DNA from: Prescottella agglutinans
Lineage (GTDB): Bacteria; Actinomycetota; Actinomycetes; Mycobacteriales; Mycobacteriaceae
Direction: 5' to 3'
DNA length: 64,000 nucleotides
Assembly (NCBI RefSeq): GCF_004011865.1
Contig: NZ_RKLP01000006.1
Span: 124,001-188,000 of the forward strand
Shown here: positions 51,226-58,342 of the stretch, in pieces
Position numbering within the stretch: the stretch's first letter is position 1
Layout: every line of letters begins with the position of its first letter
The notes under the pieces: generated by a model
Told to the model about the DNA's origin: nothing
The model's database searches: none
What the model saw: the letters and a program-made list of their open reading frames with translations, nothing else
Program-made: the position numbers and the translations under genes

Positions 51226-52593
51226 ATGGCTCCCGAACCTGTCTACTGGAACAAGCAGATGGAGACCCGTCCGCGCGCTGAGCGTGAGCAGGAGATCCTG
51301 GCGCTGCTGCAGCGGCAGCTGCACCGCGCCTACGCCGAGTTGCCCTTCTACCGGCGGCATTACGATGCGCACGGCTTTCACCCCGATCAGGTCCGAAGCC
51401 TCGATGACTTCACCCGCCTCGTGCCCGTGATCACCAAGCAGATGCTGCGCGACGACCAGACGGCGCACCCGCCGTTCGGCAGTTACCTCGGCGTACCGGA
51501 ATCGGAAATCGCTCGCGTGCACGGTTCGTCGGGCACCACCGGCGTCCCCACCCTGTACGGAATTTCTCAGGCCGACTGGGAGCATGTGACCGACGTGATG
51601 GCCCAGGGCTTCTTCACTGCCGGCGTGCGTTCCACCGACAGGGTCCAGCTGGCCACCGTGTTCGGCATGTTCATCGGCGGCTGGGGATCGCTGCAGGGCT
51701 GCGAACGCATCGGCGCGACGACCTTCCCGATCGGCGCCGGCGAGACGGAACGCCAGCTCGAGCTGATGTATCGGGTCGGAACCACTGTGCTGATCTGTAC
51801 GCCGACGTACGCGCTGCACATGCTGGAGCGGGCCCGTTCGCTCGGCTACGACACGGCGGCGTCCCCGCTCCGTCTCGGCATCTTCATCGGCGAGCCCGGG
51901 GCGGCCATCCCGGGGACCCGCGAGGTCCTCGAGCGGGGCTGGGGCATGACCGTGCGCGACTTGGCGACGACGTCGGAGATGACCCCGTTCGCCACCAATG
52001 CGGAGTGCGAGCACGGGCTCGGTGTGCACGTCCTGCAGGACCAGGTCTGGACGGAGATCGTCGACAAGGAGAACCCGAACCGGTCCGTCGACGACGGTGT
52101 CAGCGGTGGTGTCGTATACACCCATCTGCGGCGGGAATCGCAGCCGATGATCCGATTCGCCTCGCGCGACGAGTCGCACATGACCTACGAACCCTGTCCT
52201 TGCGGCCGCACCTACCCGCGGCTGCCGCTCGGGGTGTACGGGCGGCTCGACGACATGCTGGTCATCCGCGGTGCCAACGTGTATCCGTCTCAGGTCCAGC
52301 GGTCGTTGCTCGCCGTGCCGGGCACGGGCGTGGAGTTCGTGGTCATCGTGGACCGCGAGGGATCGATGGATTCGGTGCACGTACAGGTCGAGTACGACCC
52401 GACGATCCGACCGGACGACGTCCCGGCCTTCAAGAAGGACCTCGCCGCCGCCGTGCGGGCGCGGCTCAAGAACGACACGAACATCAACTTCACGGTCGAG
52501 GTCCTGGACCCGGAAACGCTCGAGCGTGCCGTCTCGAAGGCCAAGCGGGTGATCGACCGCCGCCCGTCCCTGCGGGTGGCCGCGACAGCCTGA
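51226..52593 (+). CDS. Phenylacetate-CoA ligase family protein (PaaK type)
   Basis: 455 residues. Cytoplasmic AMP-forming ligase that activates an acid to its CoA thioester. P-loop VHGSSGTTGVPTLYG (98-112), middle motif LATTSEMTPF with the aromatic-rich surroundings of PaaK, MIRFASRDESHM, YGRLDDMLVIRGANVYPSQV (hinge) and a C-terminal lid with SKAKRVIDRR, where Lys is catalytic. PaaK members act on phenylacetate and many other acids, so the substrate is open. ATG 51226 has AGGAAGG upstream at about 10 nt. It is the last gene of the plus-strand set that faces the B12 mutase operon. Confidence 0.9.
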   Translation: MAPEPVYWNKQMETRPRAEREQEILALLQRQLHRAYAELPFYRRHYDAHGFHPDQVRSLDDFTRLVPVITKQMLRDDQTAHPPFGSYLGVPESEIARVHGSSGTTGVPTLYGISQADWEHVTDVMAQGFFTAGVRSTDRVQLATVFGMFIGGWGSLQGCERIGATTFPIGAGETERQLELMYRVGTTVLICTPTYALHMLERARSLGYDTAASPLRLGIFIGEPGAAIPGTREVLERGWGMTVRDLATTSEMTPFATNAECEHGLGVHVLQDQVWTEIVDKENPNRSVDDGVSGGVVYTHLRRESQPMIRFASRDESHMTYEPCPCGRTYPRLPLGVYGRLDDMLVIRGANVYPSQVQRSLLAVPGTGVEFVVIVDREGSMDSVHVQVEYDPTIRPDDVPAFKKDLAAAVRARLKNDTNINFTVEVLDPETLERAVSKAKRVIDRRPSLRVAATA

Positions 52594-52822
52594 TCGGACT
52601 CGACCGTCGTAGCCGCCATCCCGCCGCGCATGTGTGCGACGGGATCGGCGCCCGACGCCGTTGCGCGCGAACACGAGTCGGTTCGGGGGCGGCGCCGCAC
52701 GACGGTCCGGCGACAATCGCCCACGAGTAACGGCACGGCTGTTGCGGCGGATATACGGACCGACCGTTTCTTTTGGGTTGGCCGAATGAAGCGAACGGCA
52801 ACGACAATCAGGGGGACTCGTC

Positions 52823-53356
52823 ATGAAAGCACGTAGGTCGACGCAACTGTTCGCTGCGACAGCGCTTTCCGCCGCAGCGTTCGCATCTGTCGCCGCTCCG
52901 GCATCGGCCGTTCCGACCGCGGATCCGTTGGCGCCGATCACCGCATCCGCGTCGAGCGCCTCGGCCGGTAGCATCGGCGCACCGGATGGGCTGACCGTCA
53001 ACGCCCTCATCGCCGCCCGCAACGCGGGATTCCCGATCTACGAGGCCGGTCGAGTGGTCGTCGTCTCGGCGACGAAGATGGGCACGATCTACGCGACCGA
53101 GTATCGGCGCGTCTACGAGGTCGATGCCCTGGATTCGCTGGCAACCAAGTTCGTCACGGTCGGCGGCGCTGCGCCGGACAACTTCTACGTCGTGCGCGGC
53201 CCCGACCGCGACTCCATCGTGGTCAACATGCGTCCGAGCGGGGACCCGATCTGGGGTGGCTTCTCGTACGACACGACGCCGCAATCGTGGTGGAACAGCC
53301 CGCTCGTCCAGCTCCAGGGTGGCGGGCCTGGTGTGGGCATCGCACTGGTCCGCTAG
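52823..53356 (+). CDS. Secreted hypothetical protein
   Basis: 177 residues with a clear Sec signal peptide (RRSTQLFAATALSAAAFASV, cleavage after APASA near residue 28). The mature part has no Cys; it contains GLTVNALIAARNAGFPIYEA, repeated beta segments (GRVVVVSATKMGTIYATEY; PDNFYVVRGPDRDSIVVNM) and a Trp-rich end (TPQSWWNSPLVQLQGG). I do not recognise the family. The start is ATG 52823 with AGGGGGA upstream. The 229-bp gap before it holds a possible hairpin (ATCCCG and CGGGAT arms at 52619-52646), a candidate terminator of the ligase gene. Confidence 0.8.
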   Translation: MKARRSTQLFAATALSAAAFASVAAPASAVPTADPLAPITASASSASAGSIGAPDGLTVNALIAARNAGFPIYEAGRVVVVSATKMGTIYATEYRRVYEVDALDSLATKFVTVGGAAPDNFYVVRGPDRDSIVVNMRPSGDPIWGGFSYDTTPQSWWNSPLVQLQGGGPGVGIALVR

Positions 53357-53391
53357 CTGCCCTGACCGGAGACGTTGATCGAGTGCCTCAC

Positions 53392-54084
53392 TCACCTTTC
53401 GCCATTCACGGGTCTTGCTGTCGCTGGGGGGATGCCGATCTCGTCGATGCCATGGCCGCTGCAGGCAATCTTGGTGGCACTGGCGTGCTCGATACGGGAC
53501 ACGAGAAACCACCGCATATCGCTGCGTAGCCTGCACCACCCGATCAGGTACCACTGGCCGTTCCTGGAGGCGAACATCACCGGTTCGACGTCGCGGGTGG
53601 TCGTGTTGCCGTCACGCGAGGTGTAGCGGATACGCACCACCCGTTGCTCGGCCATCGCTTCCTCCAGCGCTGACTTGATCGTCCGCCGAGTAGTCGGCGC
53701 GTCGACCCAGACGCGGCTGGCCAGCTCATCGGCCTTCGTCCGGGTCAGCGGATCGAGGACGTCCATGATCTTCCGAACGCCAGCCAAGGCGAGATCGGCG
53801 TAGGGGGCATCGGGTGCAGCAGAGACTGCCGCGAGTAGCGCTACTGCCTGCACAGGGGTCAGGCTGACCGGTGGCAGGGTGCCTCGGGCGACCAGCCCGT
53901 AGCCACCTCCGGGGCCCGGGCGCGACCAGATCGGCGCACCACTGTTCTCGAGTGCGGCGAGGTCTCTCTTGACGGTCCGCACGGACACGCCGAACTCGTT
54001 TGCCAGTCGCTCAGCAGTGCATCCACGCGGCCCGCTGCGTCTCAGCATCTCGGACAGGGCGTGGAGTCGCTCCGCCCGCTTCAT
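53392..54084 (-). CDS. YafY/WYL-domain transcriptional regulator
   Basis: 230 residues. N-terminal DeoR-like winged helix (MKRAERLHALSEMLRRSGPR; ANEFGVSVRTVKRDLAALEN; GGGYGL wing), a linker, and a WYL domain (IRYTSRDGNTTTRDVEPVMF; NGQWYLIGWCRLRSDMRWF with the WYL/W-YLIGWC strand; FLVSRIEHA). WYL domains sense ligands, often nucleotides or DNA ends. The start is ATG 54084 behind GGGTGGGAA. It is divergent from an alpha/beta hydrolase gene with 91 bp between starts, an arrangement common for this regulator type, so it probably controls that gene. Confidence 0.9.
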   Translation of the reverse strand: MKRAERLHALSEMLRRSGPRGCTAERLANEFGVSVRTVKRDLAALENSGAPIWSRPGPGGGYGLVARGTLPPVSLTPVQAVALLAAVSAAPDAPYADLALAGVRKIMDVLDPLTRTKADELASRVWVDAPTTRRTIKSALEEAMAEQRVVRIRYTSRDGNTTTRDVEPVMFASRNGQWYLIGWCRLRSDMRWFLVSRIEHASATKIACSGHGIDEIGIPPATARPVNGER

Positions 54085-54175
54085 TTCCCACCCCGACTCA
54101 CTGCAGACCGCGGCAAAAAAATCATGCCAAAAATGGTGACATACCGTTGTCCACGAGGCTCGAGAGCATCGTCGT

Positions 54176-54919
54176 GTGACGACAAACGCGAGCAACCCGA
54201 CCATCATCCTGATCGCCGGCCATTGGCTGGGGGCTTGGGCATGGGACGAGGTGCTGGAACACCTGACCGCTGACGGCTGGCGAACAATCCCGATGACGCT
54301 TCCCGGCCTCGATGAGCGCGACCCCGAGCGGGCGTCCAGGACGCTCGATGACCAGGCGACGGCGATCGAGCAGACCATGTCCCAGGCCGAAGCGTCCGAG
54401 GCTCGGCCGGTAGTCATCGTGGCGCACAGCGGGGCCAACGCGCCGGTGAGCCTTGTGCTCGATCAGCATCCGGAGCTTGTCCGTCGAGTGGTGTGGGTCG
54501 ATAGTGGGCCCGTCGCGTCCGGCAGTGTCTTCGCCCCGGATACGCCTGAGGATCTGGACGAGTTTCCCCTGCCGCCCTTCGACGCGCTCGGGGAGCAGGC
54601 CAGCCTCGAGGGCCTCAGCACCGAGGCTCTCGAGCGCTTTCGAGCCAGGGCCGTTCCGGAACCCGGTCCCGTGCTACGCGGGCAGGTGGAGCTCACCAAC
54701 GATGCCCGTCGGGCGGTCCCGACCACTCTGGTGTGCTGCTCGATCCCGAGCGCGCAGATAATGGAGCTGGCCAACGCGGGTCATCCCATGTTCGCCGAGG
54801 TGTCAAACCTCGACCATGTTGACCTCATCGACCTCCCGACCGGGCATTGGCCCATGTGGAGCCGCCCCGGCGACCTCGCCCACATCCTCGCCGCAGCAGC
54901 GACTTCCCCAGCCAACTGA
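54176..54919 (+). CDS. Alpha/beta-fold hydrolase
   Basis: 247 residues, soluble. IILIAGHWLGAWAWDEVLEH near the N-terminus forms the oxyanion region; the nucleophile is Ser85 in VIVAHSGANAP (AHSGA in place of GxSxG); Asp lies in the VVWVDSGPVASGS strand or the later HPMFAEVSNLDHVDL region, and the catalytic His in LPTGHWPMWSRP. The PTGHWPMWS ending is typical of the family that accompanies YafY/WYL regulators. The substrate is unknown. The start is GTG 54176. A strong terminator follows at 54940. Confidence 0.9.
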   Translation: MTTNASNPTIILIAGHWLGAWAWDEVLEHLTADGWRTIPMTLPGLDERDPERASRTLDDQATAIEQTMSQAEASEARPVVIVAHSGANAPVSLVLDQHPELVRRVVWVDSGPVASGSVFAPDTPEDLDEFPLPPFDALGEQASLEGLSTEALERFRARAVPEPGPVLRGQVELTNDARRAVPTTLVCCSIPSAQIMELANAGHPMFAEVSNLDHVDLIDLPTGHWPMWSRPGDLAHILAAAATSPAN

Positions 54920-54939
54920 ACCGCAGACAGACCTGAAGA

Positions 54940-54962
54940 GGGCCAGCCGAAGCGGCTGGCCC
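54940..54962 (+). terminator. Terminator after the alpha/beta hydrolase
   Basis: A 10-bp perfect stem (GGGCCAGCCG and complement) with a 3-nt AAG loop, 20 bp after the hydrolase stop, followed by GCTTCCATTCCC. Confidence 0.62.
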
Positions 54963-54984
54963 GCTTCCATTCCCGAAAGATCTC

Positions 54985-55125
54985 ATGACACACCCCACTG
55001 CCGCGCTCACCCCAAGACATCGCCTCGAGGTTGTCCGTCTCGTCGTAGAGAAGGGATGACCGATCAGCGAGGTCGCCGCCCGTTTCCATGTGTCCGACAA
55101 GACGGGCAAGGCCGTGACGAATTGA
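54985..55125 (+). pseudogene. Relic of an IS481-type transposase (N-terminus with stop codon)
   Basis: The frame reads MTHPTAALTPRHRLEVVRLV, VEKG, then TGA (55057) where IS481 transposases have Trp, then PISEVAARFHVSDKTGKAV and a second stop. This is the helix-turn-helix start of an IS481-family transposase (MTHxNAxLTPRHR...GWPVxxAAxxFxVSxxTA). The catalytic core is missing. The sequence after it (55126-55218) is degenerate. Confidence 0.65.
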
Positions 55126-55218
55126 TGTGTGAGTCTGCGGATGCGGCTGCGCGAAGGCCCGGTTCAACTGCGCGAGCAGGCTTGGCGTCGGCGTGCGGCA
55201 ACCAGCCGCCGTTCTCAC

Positions 55219-55243
55219 GATTGATCAACGTTCCCGGGCAGTA
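55219..55243. mobile_element. Probable right end of the IS481-type relic
   Basis: ATCAACGTTCCCGGGCAGTA resembles the terminal sequence of IS481 elements (CAACGTCCCGGGGCAGTACA, from memory). With the transposase relic at 54985 it outlines a 260-bp deleted element. No matching left end is visible. The 65 bp from here to the TetR stop hold nothing else. Confidence 0.4.
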
Positions 55244-55308
55244 CGGCTAGCGGAACGGCTCGAGGCGGAGTCGCGTTCGGCCCCGTCGATTCCGCCGCGG
55301 TGGGTCGC

Positions 55309-55905
55309 TCAGCGAGGCGCCAGGTTCTCCAGTGCCAGAGCGAGAATGCGGTGCATGTCCTCGACCCCGTAACCGGACCCGGGCTCGCAGCCTCGGTCGG
55401 CGACCAGGTGATTGGACATCGCCAGCCCGTGTAGCAGAACCCAGAGCATGGGGCCGACTTCCCGTGCCTCGCCGGCGATCAGGGTGCCGGTCTGCTGCGC
55501 GTCGGCGACCATTTCCTGGAAGTGCCCGTTGAAGTCGACGGCGGCCTCTTCGAGCACCCGACTCGGTTTGATCGCGTAGTCGCCGCCGAACTCGATCCGG
55601 TAGTGGTTCGGATACTCCCACGCGACGCGGACGTAGGCGAGGCAGGCGCGGAACAGTGGTGTGGTGGCGGTGGTCGCGTCCGCTGCGGCGCGTTGCATCT
55701 CCGCTTTCAGGAAGGCCAGGTGCTCGGCGGCCACCGTGCTGAGGAGGTCGTCCTTGTCCTGGAAGTGCCGGTACGGCGCCGTTCGCGACACGTCGGCCGC
55801 CGCCCCGACCGCCCGCAAGGTGACGTGAGCCGGTCCACCCCGCGTCAAGAGCTCATTGGCCGCGGTGATCAGGGCACGGCGCGTGTCTCGGGTCCCTTCC
55901 TGCAC
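55309..55905 (-). CDS. TetR-family regulator with paired operators
   Basis: 198 residues. Helix-turn-helix: RRALITAANELLTRGGPAHV, TLRAVGAAADVSRTAPYRHF. The ligand domain (YVRVAWEYPNHYRIEFGGDY; MLWVLLHGLAMSNHLVADRG) is of the WHG type. The start is GTG 55905 because a TATCCT -10 box ends 6 nt before it, with TTGACA 15 bp further up, giving a leaderless message; ATG 55941 is less likely because it lies inside the operator. Two identical-type palindromes at 55925 and 55952 cover this promoter, so it probably represses itself and the divergent pentapeptide gene. Confidence 0.9.
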   Translation of the reverse strand: MQEGTRDTRRALITAANELLTRGGPAHVTLRAVGAAADVSRTAPYRHFQDKDDLLSTVAAEHLAFLKAEMQRAAADATTATTPLFRACLAYVRVAWEYPNHYRIEFGGDYAIKPSRVLEEAAVDFNGHFQEMVADAQQTGTLIAGEAREVGPMLWVLLHGLAMSNHLVADRGCEPGSGYGVEDMHRILALALENLAPR

Positions 55906-55924
55906 TCCCAGAGGATAAGTGGAG

Positions 55925-55939
55925 GTTGACGCTGTCAAC
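55925..55939. promoter_or_regulatory. TetR operator 1
   Basis: GTTGAC-GCT-GTCAAC, a perfect palindrome with 6-bp arms; it contains the -35 (TTGACA) of the TetR gene. Confidence 0.7.
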
Positions 55940-55951
55940 AAGTCGAGTTAG

Positions 55952-55966
55952 GTTGACGCCGTCAAC
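55952..55966. promoter_or_regulatory. TetR operator 2
   Basis: GTTGAC-GCC-GTCAAC, same arms as operator 1, 27 bp from it centre to centre. It lies 62 bp before the start of the pentapeptide-repeat gene. Confidence 0.7.
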
Positions 55967-56028
55967 ATGGCGGCGGGTTCGGGCGGGGAACCCACCGGCC
56001 ACTACGTTTCGTCCGATACGGGGGCTCA

Positions 56029-56610
56029 ATGACATCTACATCGACATCGCAGGCGAATCCGCTCGACCTGCTCCGCTCGGATGTTGCGATCTGGAATTCG
56101 CTATGGAGTTCCGGTGATTCAGGGCGGGCCAGCCTCGTCGACGCCGACCTGGCAGGCCTGTGCCTCGTGGGCGCAAATCTGGTGGGTATCGATCTCACCG
56201 GCGCAGACCTGTCCGGAGCCGACCTCACAGATGCCGAGCTCGCAGGCGCGAATCTGACTTCCGCCGAGTTCGTCGGCGCGAACATGGCGAGGGCCGATCT
56301 CGCCGGCGCGATCGCGCACGATGCCAACTTCACGGGTGCGTATCTCACCCGGGCCAACCTGCGGGACGCCGACCTGACGATGGCCTATCTGACGAGAACC
56401 TACCTCGCACAAGCAGATCTGACGGGAGCGGACCTCTCCGGCGCGTACATGACCGGCGCCTACCTCGGTGGGGCCGATCTGACGAGTGCCACCCTGATCG
56501 GCACCTATCTGGGCAAGGCCAATCTGACCGGCGCGAACCTCGATGCCGCCCTCATGGACGGTGCCGATCTGACCGAGGCGACCATGCCGGACGGCACCGA
56601 GGCCGAATGA
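56029..56610 (+). CDS. Pentapeptide-repeat protein
   Basis: 193 residues. After about 35 N-terminal residues almost the entire protein consists of A(D/N)LxX repeats (GANLVGIDLTGADLSGADLT; ANLTSAEFVGANMARADLAG; ADLTGADLSGAYMTGAYLGG), about 29 in a row, forming a right-handed quadrilateral beta helix. MfpA/Qnr members mimic DNA and protect gyrase from quinolones; others have no known role, and the repeats alone do not decide this. Many Tyr in the third position of repeats is a local peculiarity. The start is ATG 56029 with GGGGG 4 nt upstream. Divergent from TetR. Confidence 0.92.
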   Translation: MTSTSTSQANPLDLLRSDVAIWNSLWSSGDSGRASLVDADLAGLCLVGANLVGIDLTGADLSGADLTDAELAGANLTSAEFVGANMARADLAGAIAHDANFTGAYLTRANLRDADLTMAYLTRTYLAQADLTGADLSGAYMTGAYLGGADLTSATLIGTYLGKANLTGANLDAALMDGADLTEATMPDGTEAE

Positions 56611-56647
56611 GACCGGTCGGCCGCACCCGAGCGCAGATGCAACCGAT

Positions 56648-57067
56648 ATGAGGACCGTCTGGGCGTTCCGCAACCGCGCGACATCAGCCTTGTACCGGAT
56701 TACGGGCGGCCGTCTCGGCGGGAAGGCCGTAGGACTGCCCGTCCTGCTACTGACGGCGCCAGGACGCCGGACCGGACTTCCGCGTACGACGCCGGTTGTC
56801 TACCTCCAGCACGGCGATTCGTACGTTGTGGTGGGATCCGCATTCGGATCGAAGACCGACCCTGATTGGATCAGAAACGTTGCCGCAGCAGGGACCTGCC
56901 GGATCCGGATAGGGGATCGCGAGTGGAACGCGGTTGCAAGAATCGCGACCGGGGGCGAGCGCGAACGCCTCTGGCGGCGGTTGATCCTGCCCGCGCTGCC
57001 CACGATCGCGAAGCGCGAGGCGAAGTCCGGCCGCACGTTCCCCGTCGGTGTCCTGAAGAGGCCGTAG
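56648..57067 (+). CDS. Deazaflavin (F420)-dependent nitroreductase family protein (Ddn-like)
   Basis: 139 residues, a split-barrel fold of the DDN/FDOR family. Marks: LPVLLLTAPGRRTGLPRTTP (the phosphate-binding GRRTG...TP segment), VVYLQHGDSYVVVGSAFGSK and TDPDWIRNVAAAGTCRIRIG with the W-N segment. Such proteins use F420H2 to reduce various quinones or nitro compounds in mycolate actinobacteria. The start is ATG 56648. It follows the pentapeptide gene by 37 bp and may be co-transcribed with it under the TetR regulator. Confidence 0.87.
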   Translation: MRTVWAFRNRATSALYRITGGRLGGKAVGLPVLLLTAPGRRTGLPRTTPVVYLQHGDSYVVVGSAFGSKTDPDWIRNVAAAGTCRIRIGDREWNAVARIATGGERERLWRRLILPALPTIAKREAKSGRTFPVGVLKRP

Positions 57068-57111
57068 CCGGGCACGTTGTGACTCGCACCGACCCGGACG
57101 CGTGCGACGGC

Positions 57112-57987
57112 TCAGGCCCGTCGTTCCGGTGGGAGCGCCCGGTGGACCGTCCGGACGATGAACGACTGCGGTGGCTGCCAGACGTCGCGATCTGCGAACG
57201 ACCAGGCGTAGGTGAGCGCTCCGTCGCGGATGCAGTCCAGCAGGCCCGGCGCCGCGAGTTCGTGAGCAGACCACTCGTAGAGCCGCTGCAACCGCGGGAC
57301 GATCACCCCGTAGTCCACGAGCCGGCCGAATCCGTGTTCGTCCCCGAGGTAGGACCGTGCCCCCTTCCCGAGGGGGTACTCGTCCGGGAGCACACGGGAC
57401 AGCTGTACGAAGATCCCGGCCATGCCCAATCGTGGGTCACCGAGGAACGGGGCGAAGGGGCGCAGCCATCCGAGTGCGATCCGGGGGGCCGCGACGAGGG
57501 CGTGCGCGTACAGCACCCGGCAGAGGACGACGTTCATGAAGAAGCGCTCGGCCTCGTTCTCCGCCTCCGCCAGGTCGCGGTGTTCGAGGTAGGCGGCGAC
57601 CACGCTCCCGTTGTGTGCCCGATACCAGGCCCGAGCGGTCGGGTAGTCGGCGAAGGACATCCAGAAGTCAACTGTCCGAGAGGACGTCGGACCGGAAAGG
57701 TCTCCGCTCAGGGCTACCGCCTCACACCCGTCACGGAGGATGCGCTCGTTCACGGCGCGCCACCACGGACTGCCGGGGTCGTCGTCGGACGGTGGCTGCA
57801 GCAGGCCTCGCCGGAGCTGCCATCGCATGAACGACATCGCGGCGCGGCGGAACGGCAGATGTCGAGGGGCCTGGCCGTAGGGGCCGTAGTAGCAGCGCTG
57901 CATCAGCGCGATCCGGCCTGCTGGATCGTCGCGGACCGAGGTGATCTGCTGCTCGGCCCAGGCGGCGGCCGTGCCCCCAGCACTCAC
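57112..57987 (-). CDS. Conserved hypothetical protein, 291 residues
   Basis: Helical soluble protein. Recognisable parts are GRIALMQRCYYGPYGQAPRH, FMRWQLRRGLLQPPSDDDPG, SPWWRAVNERILRDGCEAVA, ENEAERFFMNVVLCRVLYAH and GMAGIFVQLSRVLPDEYPLG. I considered an MpaB/DUF2236-type oxygenase but its His/Asp signature is not visible. No signal peptide. The start is GTG 57987 behind GGTGG. Function unknown; convergent with the Ddn-like gene. Confidence 0.77.
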   Translation of the reverse strand: MSAGGTAAAWAEQQITSVRDDPAGRIALMQRCYYGPYGQAPRHLPFRRAAMSFMRWQLRRGLLQPPSDDDPGSPWWRAVNERILRDGCEAVALSGDLSGPTSSRTVDFWMSFADYPTARAWYRAHNGSVVAAYLEHRDLAEAENEAERFFMNVVLCRVLYAHALVAAPRIALGWLRPFAPFLGDPRLGMAGIFVQLSRVLPDEYPLGKGARSYLGDEHGFGRLVDYGVIVPRLQRLYEWSAHELAAPGLLDCIRDGALTYAWSFADRDVWQPPQSFIVRTVHRALPPERRA

Positions 57988-58094
57988 GCCACCATGATCG
58001 CACGCGCCGCCCAGGCCGGCGTGACGTTCTGTAACGGGATGCTTTTCGCGGCCGACAGATTCAGTGCAACGAAACCAATCGGGAGGGAAAGCAC

Positions 58095-58238
58095 ATGGGT
58101 TCTGCGGCAGATGCTATGGGGTGGGTCCGCGAGGGGTACCTGGCAGGCGATCCGCTGCGATCCGCGCTCTTCGTCGGGGCGTCGTTCGTGATGATGCCGC
58201 TGCAGCTCATCGCGGTGATGCTGGGTCAGCCCTTCTAG
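58095..58238 (+). CDS. Small membrane protein, 47 residues
   Basis: ATG 58095 to TAG 58236, with GGGAGGGAAA (58081-58090) upstream. The peptide starts MGSAADAMGWVREGYLAG and contains one hydrophobic helix, SALFVGASFVMMPLQLIAVM, ending LGQPF. The good ribosome site, one transmembrane helix and a strong terminator directly after it support a real gene. Function unknown. Confidence 0.6.
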   Translation: MGSAADAMGWVREGYLAGDPLRSALFVGASFVMMPLQLIAVMLGQPF

Positions 58239-58254
58239 GCGGGACAATCCGACA

Positions 58255-58291
58255 GGGAGCGCCGCGATCCGCGAAGGATTGCGGCGCTTCC
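58255..58291 (+). terminator. Terminator after the small membrane protein gene
   Basis: A 16-bp stem (two G-T pairs) with a GCGAA loop, 16 bp after the stop codon and followed by GTTGTTGTG. It may also act on the convergent protease gene ending at 58343. Confidence 0.68.
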
Positions 58292-58342
58292 GTTGTTGTG
58301 GGGCGGTTGTTCTGTTGTGGACCGGTGGTTCGTTCGAGCGAC

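Noticed and set aside
57112-57987. Reading this gene as an MpaB/DUF2236 oxygenase
   Set aside because: The expected His/Asp pattern is not visible; left as hypothetical.
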